DNA of 64,000 bases, taken from assembly GCF_011516735.1 (NCBI RefSeq), contig NZ_WOSX01000020.1, positions 1 to 64,000 on the forward strand, in the 5' to 3' direction. Source of the DNA: Acetobacter fallax (GTDB taxonomy: Bacteria > Pseudomonadota > Alphaproteobacteria > Acetobacterales > Acetobacteraceae). Positions 1 to 8,676 of the stretch are shown here, in pieces; the stretch's first letter is position 1; each line of letters begins with the position of its first letter. Position numbers and translations under genes: made by a program. A model generated the notes under the pieces. The model saw only the letters and a list, made by a program, of their open reading frames with translations. It was not told where the DNA came from and made no database searches.

Positions 1-134
1 TAACCCCGGACCAGATGGCCAACAGCAACGCCGTCAGAAGGGCGGCATAACAACAACCGGGTATAGCTTATCAAGCCCGCAAAACTGTCCGAACGGACGG
101 GACCACCTCAACCAGCAGGGAAGTCATCAGATCA

Positions 135-308
135 ATGACCGCTTTAACCTCGCAAGCTATCCAGTCGGCACAAAACCTGCGCGACACAGCATCTTCTTCC
201 GGGCCGAATGAGCGCACCGGGCCTGCCCGGGGCATTGTTCTTGCCGTGGCCCTCGGTCTTGCAGCCTGGAGTCCTCTGGTCGCAGCAGGCATCGCTGCTT
301 TCCGTTAA
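135..308 (+). CDS. Small hypothetical single-span membrane protein
   Basis: A 57-codon frame from ATG to TAA. The first ~30 residues are polar and the rest is one hydrophobic segment (about residues 33-56, starting RGIVLAVALGL) that ends in Phe-Arg. The ribosome site is weak: AGGGA lies about 14 bases before the ATG. A good hairpin-plus-T terminator 100 bases downstream on the same strand supports a rightward transcript here. I do not recognise a family. It could be a small membrane peptide linked to the exopolysaccharide locus or a chance frame. Nothing assignable is seen in bases 1-134, where any upstream gene would be cut by the window edge. Confidence 0.4.
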   Translation: MTALTSQAIQSAQNLRDTASSSGPNERTGPARGIVLAVALGLAAWSPLVAAGIAAFR

Positions 309-409
309 CTTTCTGCGAAAGCGTCTGACCCGGTTATTGAAGGTAAAAGTTCTTTACATCCGACACGAAACCAGTCCGTCCAGTCCAAAAATAAAATAGT
401 CCTGATGTT

Positions 410-439
410 TTCCGCCCATTCGATATGGGCGGAATTTTT
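410..439 (+). terminator. Rho-independent terminator
   Basis: A perfect 10-bp stem (TTCCGCCCAT / ATGGGCGGAA) with a 5-base loop is followed by five T. It reads rightward and would end a transcript through the small membrane frame upstream. It faces the leftward export gene across about 100 bases. Confidence 0.75.
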
Positions 440-492
440 CTATTGTTGCTCAGGCATGGGCCGTTTCTGACAAGCTGTGCCGCTGCAGACTG

Positions 493-527
493 TAAAGGCC
501 GGAAAACCCGTTGCGTCTCCGGCCCTT
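493..527 (-). terminator. Weak terminator hairpin after the export gene
   Basis: GGCCGG / CCGGCC arms with a loop of about 16 bases lie just past the stop of the leftward polysaccharide export gene. On the minus strand only three T follow, so termination may be weak or factor-dependent. Confidence 0.35.
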
Positions 528-536
528 CCGGCGTTT

Positions 537-1124
537 TTAGAAATGGCGCTCATAAACCTTCAGGACGTCACCAGGCTTGACGTAATCCTGCGGCCTGAGT
601 TTTCCGACAACGGTGTGGTCATCTTCCTGACGAACCACATAAGTGCGACTTTCCAGTGACCGGTATGTAAATCCGCCAGCGGCTGCAATCGCCGTCAGCA
701 TCGTCATACCAGGCTGATAAGGATACTGCCCTGGCCGCGCGACTTCGCCGAGCACAGAAATCATCCGATAAGCCGTCACCTCGACAGATACCTTCGGATC
801 ACGAAGCATACGCGATTTTTCAAGTGCGTCCCGCACCTCATCCGCAAACTGGCCCGTCGTCAGTCCCGCAGCCTGAAGACCATCAGTCAGCGGAAAAGCG
901 ACCTTTCCATTACTGTCGACACGGAAATCGGACGTAAGCTGATCCTGGCCATAGGTCATCACCCGGATCTGATCATCAATACCCAGTTTGTACTGACCAG
1001 GATCATAAGGCGGCACAGGACGAAGCCCTGACCCGTCGGCGCACGCCGCAAGAGAGAGTGCGACGCAGCCCATCGGCACCACGGATCGCTTGAGTCGGCG
1101 GAAACTGGAACCCAACGACACCAT
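537..1124 (-). CDS. Polysaccharide export lipoprotein (GumB/Wza family)
   Basis: 195 residues. An N-terminal lipoprotein signal has a lipobox at about residues 25-28 (L-A-A-C). A polysaccharide-biosynthesis/export domain follows (LGIDDQIRVMTYGQ, then a SLBB-like half with VLGEVARPGQYPYQPGMT). GumB/Wza proteins form the outer-membrane part of the exopolysaccharide exit channel. At this length it is the short GumB type rather than full-length Wza. The frame is open further upstream, but the start at 1124 is chosen because AGGA sits 8 bases before it and the signal peptide begins there. It lies downstream of a beta-barrel gene on the same strand, 136 bases apart, and probably shares its transcript. 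It would work with the Wzc-like protein encoded on the other strand at 3.8-6.1 kb. Confidence 0.88.
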   Translation of the reverse strand: MVSLGSSFRRLKRSVVPMGCVALSLAACADGSGLRPVPPYDPGQYKLGIDDQIRVMTYGQDQLTSDFRVDSNGKVAFPLTDGLQAAGLTTGQFADEVRDALEKSRMLRDPKVSVEVTAYRMISVLGEVARPGQYPYQPGMTMLTAIAAAGGFTYRSLESRTYVVRQEDDHTVVGKLRPQDYVKPGDVLKVYERHF

Positions 1125-1260
1125 GTTCGAAATCCTATCTCTCAGCGTTAACAACGATTTGTCCACCACAGATCCGTCATCCGGTCTCTCGGTAGCGGGT
1201 GGAAACGGAAACACCAGTCCTGCCGCTGCGGCAATCTGCCGTAATGCTGTCAGGCTGACC

Positions 1261-2610
1261 TCAAAGCGCAAAATGAACCACTCCCTGGACAACATGAACA
1301 GGAAACATTGGCCCAAGATAGGCGCTTTGACTGGAATAATCGTAAGAAAGGCTCAGGGATATGTGGCGATTAAGATAAAAGGTACCATTAATCCCGAACC
1401 CGTACATGTTCTGATTATGCGCCTGCTGGTAAATAGGCGTTCCGGCGAGTTTCGACGATGTCGAGGGGTAAGATGCCTGCCTGACTTCGCTGTGAAACCC
1501 GAATACAATATTACGCGCAAATGCGTGCGTAACTGTAAGCTGAGCCTGGGTGTTGGTATAACCAAGCACTGATTCAAAAGCGGAATCCTCAATGCCGTGT
1601 GTAACACTTACCACAGCAGAAGTCAGGCGGGTCGGTTCCCAACGCAATGAAGCTTCAGCAATCGGAGACGTCACACGCTCGTAAAGCGCTGCAGAATAGG
1701 CTCTGAGCTGGTAGCCTACAACAGCCCTGAACCTGATCGGTCCGGCTTCATTGGAATCATAACCACCCAGAACAGAGAAGCCGTTGGAATTTCTTGTCGG
1801 AAAACCCTGATCGGAAGAACTGGAACTGATCTGCGCAGAGCCATAGCTGATCTGCGTACCTCTCGCGAGAAACAGCAGATGACTGTTCTTCAGAATTTCG
1901 TAACGAGCCGTAAAACCCTCGTTGACGATAACACGGTCACGATAAGACTGATTCACATACGTCAACGGATTATTAACAATTGACGGCGTGCCAAAATAAT
2001 AGTGCTGGACATTGATTTCCGGAATAAAACTGATCCGGCCATGGGTCTGGATCAGATAACTGATCCGCCCGTCATCGAGGTTGTAAGGCACAGGCCCCAC
2101 AAGAATAAGCGCACCGGACTCAGTGGGCATCTGAACAAGTGACAGGTGCGTAAATGAAACACCGAGTTCGTCACGACCGAAATGGTGTGTTGCGCCAACG
2201 GATGCGTTCCAGGTCGTTCTGTTCTGTAAGGAACGGGACGGATAGCGCGTATCATCTACGCTGATATCAGCATGAGCCTGGTTATCATGTTCAAACATGG
2301 CAACAACACCCACATGTCCCTGGGTATCGATTGACGCACTACGATGTATCGTCTGCGGCAGAAGATCGACGTTGCTGGAATAACCAATTCCCTCGGCGCC
2401 ATCAGCGTGCACAGAAAGCGGACCCCATCGTGCTCCGAGGGGCTGATAAGCCTGCGTTGCCCGAATCTGTGCGGGCTCTTCACTCAGTTCTCCGGCGCCG
2501 GTACCCATTGCCGGGAAATACTGATCCACCACCTGCGCATAGCCACAAACGGGCAACAATAATAAAGTAAGTCCAAAAGCCCGATAAAATAGCGACATGC
2601 TAGTGTTCAT
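1261..2610 (-). CDS. Outer-membrane beta-barrel protein of the exopolysaccharide locus
   Basis: About 449 residues with a classic signal peptide (MSLFYRAFGLTLLLLPVCGYAQ, cleavage near AQ). A long stretch of alternating aromatic/polar strands follows and ends at a hydrophobic residue (VVHFAL), typical of a barrel C-terminus. The pattern fits the putative beta-barrel family found in alphaproteobacterial polysaccharide clusters (BBP2-like). Its likely role is export or surface retention of the polymer, inferred from its place next to the GumB-like lipoprotein. Three in-frame ATGs lie close together (2619, 2610, 2598). The start at 2610 is chosen because GGA...AAGG precedes it, and the choice is not firm. 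Confidence 0.75.
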   Translation of the reverse strand: MNTSMSLFYRAFGLTLLLLPVCGYAQVVDQYFPAMGTGAGELSEEPAQIRATQAYQPLGARWGPLSVHADGAEGIGYSSNVDLLPQTIHRSASIDTQGHVGVVAMFEHDNQAHADISVDDTRYPSRSLQNRTTWNASVGATHHFGRDELGVSFTHLSLVQMPTESGALILVGPVPYNLDDGRISYLIQTHGRISFIPEINVQHYYFGTPSIVNNPLTYVNQSYRDRVIVNEGFTARYEILKNSHLLFLARGTQISYGSAQISSSSSDQGFPTRNSNGFSVLGGYDSNEAGPIRFRAVVGYQLRAYSAALYERVTSPIAEASLRWEPTRLTSAVVSVTHGIEDSAFESVLGYTNTQAQLTVTHAFARNIVFGFHSEVRQASYPSTSSKLAGTPIYQQAHNQNMYGFGINGTFYLNRHISLSLSYDYSSQSAYLGPMFPVHVVQGVVHFAL

Positions 2611-2968
2611 GCCTTTCATCCGGACTATTTCATTACCGCTCACTGAGACCATTCTCAGGTGATGCAACAGATAGCGGTGTTAGCCTTACTCATTATGGAA
2701 AGTCTATCACAAAAACAGAGCCCGGCAGACTTAACGCTTATTTCACATGAAGCTGCAGGTTAAGCCGTTAATTATGCATATTCACATCGTCGTGATACAC
2801 GTTTAGCTCTTGCTTTTGTTATTGAGACGCCTGCCTTATGTGCGAGACGCATGAATAATTTTTCCTCATGGCAATATTCCTGCATATAGTTTTGCAGGAT
2901 GGAGCCATATCTTTCGACCCATTATCAATCCCGATCAGAACCCAGAGTTTTGCATGTGGAGGTTAACA
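2611..2968. other. Divergent intergenic region of the exopolysaccharide locus
   Basis: About 358 bases between the leftward barrel/export genes and the rightward sugar transferase. It is AT-richer than its surroundings (for example around 2680-2890), as expected for a two-way promoter region. No complete -35/-10 pair convinces me on either strand and no coding frame is supported. The clearest signal is GGAGG at 2958-2962, six bases before the sugar transferase ATG. Confidence 0.5.
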
Positions 2969-3757
2969 ATGCGTGCATCTATCTCAGGCGCGATGAGAAA
3001 AGGACGATCTGGTGACGAATCCTGGCTCCAGAGCAATAATGCAGCGACGCCTGAAATCCGACATGTCACCTCAGAGACCCATATACCATCCACGCCCCGT
3101 TCCACGAGCGCTACGACTGAAACTCCGGAGCTGACGCTGCCCCGGGCTGCCATGCGGCCCGTGAAAGTCGCGTTTGACGTCCTGATGGCGGCAATCCTGT
3201 TTCTTGCTGCATTGCCGGTTTTCGCCATAATCTGGCTACTTGTCCGATGGGATGGAGGTCCAGGTTTCTACGGGCACCTCCGAATCGGGAAACATGGTGT
3301 ACCGTTTCACTGTCTTAAGTTTCGTACCATGACTGTGAACTCAGATCAGGCTCTGGCCGACCATCTGGCATCGAATCCGGCGGCCGCCATCGAGTGGTCA
3401 GCGACCAGGAAACTGGAAAACGATCCGCGTATCACACCGATAGGCAGATTCCTCAGGCGTACCAGTCTTGACGAAATTCCCCAGCTTCTGAACGTTCTGC
3501 GTACAGATATGAGTCTTGTCGGGCCTCGTCCCGTGGTTGAAGATGAACTCAGATATTATGGTCCGAACGCAGGCTATTATCAGGCAGTTCGTCCCGGAAT
3601 CACCGGTCTCTGGCAAATCAGCGGTCGCAGCGATACAAGTTATGAAGAGCGGGTGGCTCTCGACACGCGATATGTCCGTGAGTGGAGCTTCCGGCGTGAC
3701 CTTGTTATTCTTGCACAGACATTGCCTGCCGTTCTTCTTCAGAAAGGTGCGAAATAA
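2969..3757 (+). CDS. Undecaprenyl-phosphate sugar-1-phosphate transferase (priming enzyme)
   Basis: 262 residues. A polar N-terminal tail of about 65 residues leads to one membrane segment (VAFDVLMAAILFLAALPVFAIIWLL). The bacterial sugar transferase catalytic domain follows, with KFRTM, RRTSLDEIPQLLNVL, DMSLVGPRP and RPGITGLWQISGRS. The enzyme moves a sugar phosphate from a nucleotide sugar to undecaprenyl phosphate and so starts repeat-unit assembly on the inner membrane. It lacks the four-helix N-terminal domain of full-length WbaP/GumD proteins, so it is the short, PglC-like type. The start at 2969 is fixed by GGAGG with a 6-base spacer. It heads the rightward half of the locus, before the chain-length kinase. 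Confidence 0.92.
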   Translation: MRASISGAMRKGRSGDESWLQSNNAATPEIRHVTSETHIPSTPRSTSATTETPELTLPRAAMRPVKVAFDVLMAAILFLAALPVFAIIWLLVRWDGGPGFYGHLRIGKHGVPFHCLKFRTMTVNSDQALADHLASNPAAAIEWSATRKLENDPRITPIGRFLRRTSLDEIPQLLNVLRTDMSLVGPRPVVEDELRYYGPNAGYYQAVRPGITGLWQISGRSDTSYEERVALDTRYVREWSFRRDLVILAQTLPAVLLQKGAK

Positions 3758-3846
3758 CGCACCTGCGGTTCTTTATTCTGTCATCCCGATGCGACATCTG
3801 AAAATCTGATTTCCGTCATCACCGCCTGTCGTATGGAAATTCCGCG

Positions 3847-6075
3847 ATGAATGCCGTTCATTTGCCAGCGTTCAATGGTCCTCCGCAGCCGGAGAGTCAT
3901 GATCCGTCGCACGTTTCGCCATGGAAAGTTTTTGGCGTCGTGCGCCGACACTGGCTGGCGGTGATGGCCGTCTTCCTCGTCATCGGCCTGCCCGCCTGCA
4001 TCGGCATCGCTATGATGACGCCATATTATGACTCGTCAGCATCGCTGATCGTCGGCACCCATCAGGCCCAGTTCCGGGATCTGCAGGCCACGCAGACCTC
4101 GCTTGACGTTGATACCGTCGCGATCAACACCGAAGTCGGAATTCTGAAAAGCCCGGCTACCGCGATTACCGTCGCGGAGCGCCTGAAGCTGGTTGATGAT
4201 CCGTATTTTCGGAAACTGACTGACGCTGTCCCACTCAAGGCGCGTGTCATGGACTGGGTCCAGACAAAATTTAGCAGTCCGCCAGTTAAAAAGCCTCTCA
4301 CTCCGGCTGAACGCCTGCAGGTCGCCCGCGATATTCTGTCGAATCACGTCACCATCCTCAACGATGGACGGTCCTACATTATTACGATCACGGCCCGGAC
4401 AAACCGGCCGGACCTCAGCCAGGCCATTGCCAACACCTATGCCGACGTCTTTCTGGACTTCAAGCGGCATATGAAAATCGCCGCGACATGGCGCGCGAAC
4501 GGCCTTCTCGATGAACAGATCGTCCCGCTTCGTGAAAGACTCCGCAAAGCCGAACAGGCGGCCGAAGAATACCGTGAGCAAAACGGTCTGATCTCGGCGC
4601 AGATAGAGCATTCCGGCAGCCCGAACGCGCAGGGGGGCAGCATCACGGTCGCGGACCAGCAACTCGTGGAAACCAATGCCGAACTGATCCGGGCTCAGGC
4701 CGATCTCGATCAGAAGCGTGCCCGTGCCAGCCAGATGCGGGAGAACGGGGGTGCCGCAAGCACGACCGAGGCGCTTTCCTCTCCGATCGTCCAGCAGCTC
4801 CAGGCACAGGAAGCGCAACTGAACGCCCAGGCAGCGAGCCTTGCCAGCACGGCTGGAGACGCTAACCCGGCCCTCATCGCAGCCCGCGCCGGAGCCGCGC
4901 ATATCCATCAGCAGATCGGCCTCGCAATCGGCCGGATCTCCGGCAGCAGCGGCAAAGACCTCCAGAGCGCCCAATCCCGTGTCGATGCACTCAGAAACGA
5001 AGTCGCAAAGCTTGAAAATCGCGTTGCACGCGAGAATCAGGCCAACGTCACCCTGAAGCAGCTCGAAAGTGAAGCGAACGCTGCCCGGGCGGTTTATCAG
5101 GATTATCTCGGTCGCTTCGCGCAGACCTCCACTGAAGCCACCCTCCAGGAACCCGAGGCTGAACTCATCTCGAAAGCAGAAACGCCGCTCGGTGTTTCCG
5201 GCCCTCCCCGCACCCAGTACATGGCCATCGCCGTATTGTTCGCAGCGCTTGCCAGTGTAGGAACCGCTCTCGCGCTTGACCGAGCCAGGCAGGGAATGCG
5301 CGGTCCCGCTGAAATGGACTCCGTGCCCGGACTGTTTACGCTTGGTCTCCTGCCAACCTTCACGGGCGGCCTGCTGACGCTTTACCGGATGCCTGGCGCC
5401 TCGGTGTATGTCGAAATGGTCGAATCGATCCGCACGATTCTCTCGTTCGGCCAGAGTCGCTTCCGGGCAAAAACGATCGTCGTCACCTCACCCGGACCTG
5501 ATGAAGGCAAAACCACCTTCGCGCTCTCTCTCGCGGGAAATACCGGTCGCTCGGGCAAACGCGCACTCGTGATCGACTGTGACACCCGTGGCCCTTCCGC
5601 TATGGAGGTGCTCGGTCAGGTCCGTCGTCGCACTCCCGCGAACAGCAGACTTCCGGCGGTCAAGTCCACTTCCGTCGTCAGCGATCAGGAACTTGCCCGG
5701 GATGTCCTTCCCGGCGTCGATGTGCTCACGATTGCCGGATGGAAATCGCCCAGCGACCGGATGGTCTCGCCATCGGTGATCCAGCTCATCCTGACAGAAC
5801 TCAGCCCGCATTATGATATGATCGTGCTTGATACTCCGCCCATTCTCGCATTCCCGGATGCCGCCGTTCTGTCCCATGAAACGGATGGCGTGGTGATCAT
5901 CGCAAAATGGGGCGTCACGACCCCCGCTTCCATGAAAGATGCCATGCGGCAGATGCAGACTTACGACGCGCGGGTTCTGGGTGGCGTGCTCACGCAGGCT
6001 CCCATGCGTGGACCGGACGGCGTGTCCAGCAACCCGATTCAGATCTATCAGCACTACGGATTGCTCGCTTCCTGA
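3847..6075 (+). CDS. Wzc-like chain-length determinant / BY-kinase
   Basis: 742 residues. It has an N-terminal Wzz domain with a first membrane span (about residues 38-60), a long periplasmic coiled-coil part (about 190-420), and a second span near 458-478. A C-terminal P-loop kinase has Walker A GPDEGKTT near 550, Walker A' ALVIDCDTRG near 573 and Walker B MIVLDTPP near 658. Such proteins set polymer length and gate export with the GumB/Wza channel. The C-terminus has only a few tyrosines (TYDAR, IYQHYG), fewer than the usual autophosphorylation cluster. GGAA stands 8 bases before the ATG. The next gene overlaps the stop by one base, showing a tight operon. Confidence 0.93.
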   Translation: MNAVHLPAFNGPPQPESHDPSHVSPWKVFGVVRRHWLAVMAVFLVIGLPACIGIAMMTPYYDSSASLIVGTHQAQFRDLQATQTSLDVDTVAINTEVGILKSPATAITVAERLKLVDDPYFRKLTDAVPLKARVMDWVQTKFSSPPVKKPLTPAERLQVARDILSNHVTILNDGRSYIITITARTNRPDLSQAIANTYADVFLDFKRHMKIAATWRANGLLDEQIVPLRERLRKAEQAAEEYREQNGLISAQIEHSGSPNAQGGSITVADQQLVETNAELIRAQADLDQKRARASQMRENGGAASTTEALSSPIVQQLQAQEAQLNAQAASLASTAGDANPALIAARAGAAHIHQQIGLAIGRISGSSGKDLQSAQSRVDALRNEVAKLENRVARENQANVTLKQLESEANAARAVYQDYLGRFAQTSTEATLQEPEAELISKAETPLGVSGPPRTQYMAIAVLFAALASVGTALALDRARQGMRGPAEMDSVPGLFTLGLLPTFTGGLLTLYRMPGASVYVEMVESIRTILSFGQSRFRAKTIVVTSPGPDEGKTTFALSLAGNTGRSGKRALVIDCDTRGPSAMEVLGQVRRRTPANSRLPAVKSTSVVSDQELARDVLPGVDVLTIAGWKSPSDRMVSPSVIQLILTELSPHYDMIVLDTPPILAFPDAAVLSHETDGVVIIAKWGVTTPASMKDAMRQMQTYDARVLGGVLTQAPMRGPDGVSSNPIQIYQHYGLLAS

Positions 6076-7157
6076 TGCAGACAACACCGAACCTCGTTAT
6101 CAACGGACGTTTCGCCACCCAGTCGCTCAGCGGCGTGCAACGCTTCGCCGGCGAAATCACCCGGGCCATTGCCCGTATCTGGCCGGAAACGTCCACGCTC
6201 CCTCACCTCCTCGCGCCCCATGGGCGAATCGCAGATGATGCGGGATTCGGTCTCCCGGTGGACCAGGCCGGCCACCTGAAAGGTCAGCTCTGGGAACAGA
6301 TCGATCTCCCGTGGCAGGCCGGTTCACGAACCCTGATCAACCTTGGAAACACCGCGCCCCTGCTGGCCCGCCGCCAGATCGTCGTTCTGCACGACGCGGC
6401 CGTATTCGCGCAGCCAGACGGATATTCATGGAAATTTCGTCTCTGGTACAAGTTTCTGCAAACGATGCTTTGCCGCACGAATGCACGCCTCGTAACGGTT
6501 TCAGATTTTTCACAGCGCGAACTGGCCCGATATCTCAACGTCAGCGTCAGCCGGATCAGCGTCATTCCTGAAGGTGGCGAACATATCAGACTGACCCCTC
6601 CTGACCCGACGATTCTCAACCAGTATGACCTGACGAACCGCCAGTTCGTGCTCGCCGTCGGAAACCTGGCCCCGCATAAGAACCTCCGTGCCCTGTCCGC
6701 ACTGGCTGCCACACTGCATGAACGTGGCATCCCGCTCGTGATCAGCGGGAGTGCCAACCCCTCCGTATTCGGTGCCGGCGCGGAACTTCCCCGGCCAGCG
6801 CTCTATGTCGGAAGAGTCACCGACGCTCAGCTTCACGCCCTCTATCAGGCCGCATCCTGTTTTGTCTTTCCGTCGCTTTATGAAGGATTCGGCCTGCCCG
6901 CAGTGGAAGCCATGGCCTGTGGCTGCCCCGTCGTCGCCTCGTCAATTCCCCCTTTGCAGGAAATCTGCGCCGACGCGGCCCTCTATGCAGACCCTGAAGA
7001 TCAGAACGCAATCCGCGCCCGTGTGCTGCAGATTCTCGATGACCCCTCACTCGCCATGCAGCTTCGCGAACACGGACGCACCCGCGCCACGTTCTACACG
7101 TGGGATAAAGCCGCGCAGGCTCTCCTTGCTCTGACACAATCCGGATCACCACGATGA
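6075..7157 (+). CDS. Glycosyltransferase, GT4 type
   Basis: 360 residues. The N-terminal acceptor-side domain begins NLVINGRFATQSLSGVQRF. The C-terminal donor domain holds the usual retaining GT4 features: VGNLAPHKNL near 195-205, then PSLYEGFGLPAVEAMACGCPVVAS with the E-x7-E motif near 275-285. It probably adds a sugar to the lipid-linked repeat unit of the exopolysaccharide. The donor cannot be told from sequence. The ATG at 6075 overlaps the stop of the Wzc-like gene (TGATG), which fixes the start and suggests translational coupling. The frame is open upstream, but that part is just the other frame of the kinase gene. Confidence 0.92.
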   Translation: MQTTPNLVINGRFATQSLSGVQRFAGEITRAIARIWPETSTLPHLLAPHGRIADDAGFGLPVDQAGHLKGQLWEQIDLPWQAGSRTLINLGNTAPLLARRQIVVLHDAAVFAQPDGYSWKFRLWYKFLQTMLCRTNARLVTVSDFSQRELARYLNVSVSRISVIPEGGEHIRLTPPDPTILNQYDLTNRQFVLAVGNLAPHKNLRALSALAATLHERGIPLVISGSANPSVFGAGAELPRPALYVGRVTDAQLHALYQAASCFVFPSLYEGFGLPAVEAMACGCPVVASSIPPLQEICADAALYADPEDQNAIRARVLQILDDPSLAMQLREHGRTRATFYTWDKAAQALLALTQSGSPR

Positions 7158-7528
7158 TCATTCGCTCAGGCTGTCTGGCCGTTCTGTTTCTGCTGTTCTC
7201 GCATGGCGCAGCATCCGCTCAGGATTTTCCGGGCACTCCCGGGCAGCAACCCGGGATCACCGCCTGGTGCGCTGCTGTAAACGGAGAACGCGGCGAGCTA
7301 TATCTGAGCGCCCCGAGACGCCTGCACAGTACCTCACCGATGGTTGTCGGCTCCCTCAGTGGTCACTTCGCCCAGACAGTGAATGCCCGTTTCGGCACTC
7401 ATCTCATCATGAGCGCGTCCCACTGCCATGCCTTCAAAACCGCCGCCGCGTCAGAATCCGCTCGCGGCGCACTCGTGACCAACGCTTCCAAACAAGCCCT
7501 GGTCATCCGGGATCCGGGAATTTTCTGA
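7154..7528 (+). CDS. Small secreted protein of unknown function
   Basis: 124 residues. A clear signal peptide (MIIRSGCLAVLFLLFSHGAASAQ) is followed by a ~100-residue mature part with two cysteines (ITAWCAAV and SASHCHAF) that could form a periplasmic disulfide. The start overlaps the glycosyltransferase stop by four bases (ATGA), so it is the last gene of the rightward exopolysaccharide operon. I do not recognise the family. By context it could be an accessory periplasmic factor for polymer export. Confidence 0.7.
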   Translation: MIIRSGCLAVLFLLFSHGAASAQDFPGTPGQQPGITAWCAAVNGERGELYLSAPRRLHSTSPMVVGSLSGHFAQTVNARFGTHLIMSASHCHAFKTAAASESARGALVTNASKQALVIRDPGIF

Positions 7529-7555
7529 ACGACACTTTCTCTGCAAATTGCCCGG

Positions 7556-8512
7556 TCACAGAGCGCCTGCACGCTCCAGAACGTCCATGTCATCCGCAGA
7601 AAGTGACAGACTCGCAGCTTTCGCAAAGCTCCTGACCTGCGACAGCTTCGTCGCGCTCGCAATCGGCGCCGTCACGCCCGCGCGTTCGATCAGCCAGGCA
7701 AGAGCGACCTCCGCATCCTTCGCGTCGTGGCGTTTCGCAACCTTATCCAGCGCGTCAAGAATTTTTGTTCCACGCGGATTGAGATACGTCTCAACCCTGC
7801 CTTTACGTTTGCTGTCTCCAACATCCGCCTCGCTGCGATACTTTCCCGACAGAAACCCCGAAGCCAGCGAATAATAGGTGACGACCCCCAGACCTTCCCG
7901 AAGACAGAAATCGCGTAACGCGCCATCATAAGATGCACGGTCGTAAAGGTTATATTCCGGTTGCAGCACCTGATATGCCGGAAGGCCATGCTCACGTGAC
8001 ACGTCCAGCGCCTGTTCCAGTTGGGCCGCGTCAAAATTAGACGCACCGATCGACCTGATTTTGCCTGCTTTCAGCAGCCTGTCATAAGCGCCCAGCGTTT
8101 CCGCCTGCGGCACATCCGGATCGAAGCAATGAGAGAAATACAGATCGATCCGGTCGATCCCGAGCCTGCCAAGAGACTCGTCGACGGCCTGCATGATCCG
8201 TTTTTCCGACAGCCCGTTCTTTCCGGGCTGCTTCATGTCCATTCCTGTTTTTGTGAAAATCTTCACCCGATTCCGCATGCCTGGCCGCGCCTTCAGCCAC
8301 CGTCCGATGATCGTCTCGGATTCGCCGCCTTTATTGCCAGGCACCCACACAGAATAAACATCGGCCGTATCGATGGCATCGAAACCATGATCGACAAAGG
8401 CATCAAGCACCTCAAATCCTGCCTTCTCGTCAATCGTCCAGCCCAGAACATTCCCGCCAAAAACGATGGGTGAAATATCAAATCCCGTTTTCCCGAGCGC
8501 ACGCTTTTTCAT
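7556..8512 (-). CDS. Aldo/keto reductase
   Basis: 318 residues from MKKRALGKTG. It is an NADPH-dependent TIM-barrel oxidoreductase of the AKR superfamily. The tetrad is visible: Asp48 and Tyr53 (IDTADVY), Lys88 (IFTKTG) and His128 (YFSHCF). The C-terminal cofactor site is seen in VALAWLIERAGVTAPIASATKLSQV. The N-terminal FGGNVLGWT resembles the subgroup that includes YajO and related proteins. The natural substrate is unknown. Two ATGs are possible, at 8530 and 8512; 8512 is preferred because AAGGAA lies about 9 bases before it and the protein then starts like its family. Confidence 0.9.
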   Translation of the reverse strand: MKKRALGKTGFDISPIVFGGNVLGWTIDEKAGFEVLDAFVDHGFDAIDTADVYSVWVPGNKGGESETIIGRWLKARPGMRNRVKIFTKTGMDMKQPGKNGLSEKRIMQAVDESLGRLGIDRIDLYFSHCFDPDVPQAETLGAYDRLLKAGKIRSIGASNFDAAQLEQALDVSREHGLPAYQVLQPEYNLYDRASYDGALRDFCLREGLGVVTYYSLASGFLSGKYRSEADVGDSKRKGRVETYLNPRGTKILDALDKVAKRHDAKDAEVALAWLIERAGVTAPIASATKLSQVRSFAKAASLSLSADDMDVLERAGAL

Positions 8513-8676
8513 AGTCTGGCTTCCTTGCATGTCATTATTCCTGTGATAACGACCATGAAGACCAGAGCGTTCCCGTCAACCTGAAACCATCATTCAAACC
8601 GATCCCCGCATGCCGACAGCATCCCTCGCCCGATCTGATGCCACTTCGCGTCACGTTAAAAAACGGAGAACCCTCC

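Noticed and set aside
4036-4974. A 312-codon frame opposite the Wzc-like gene
   Set aside because: It is an antisense artefact inside a gene with clear Wzz and kinase motifs.
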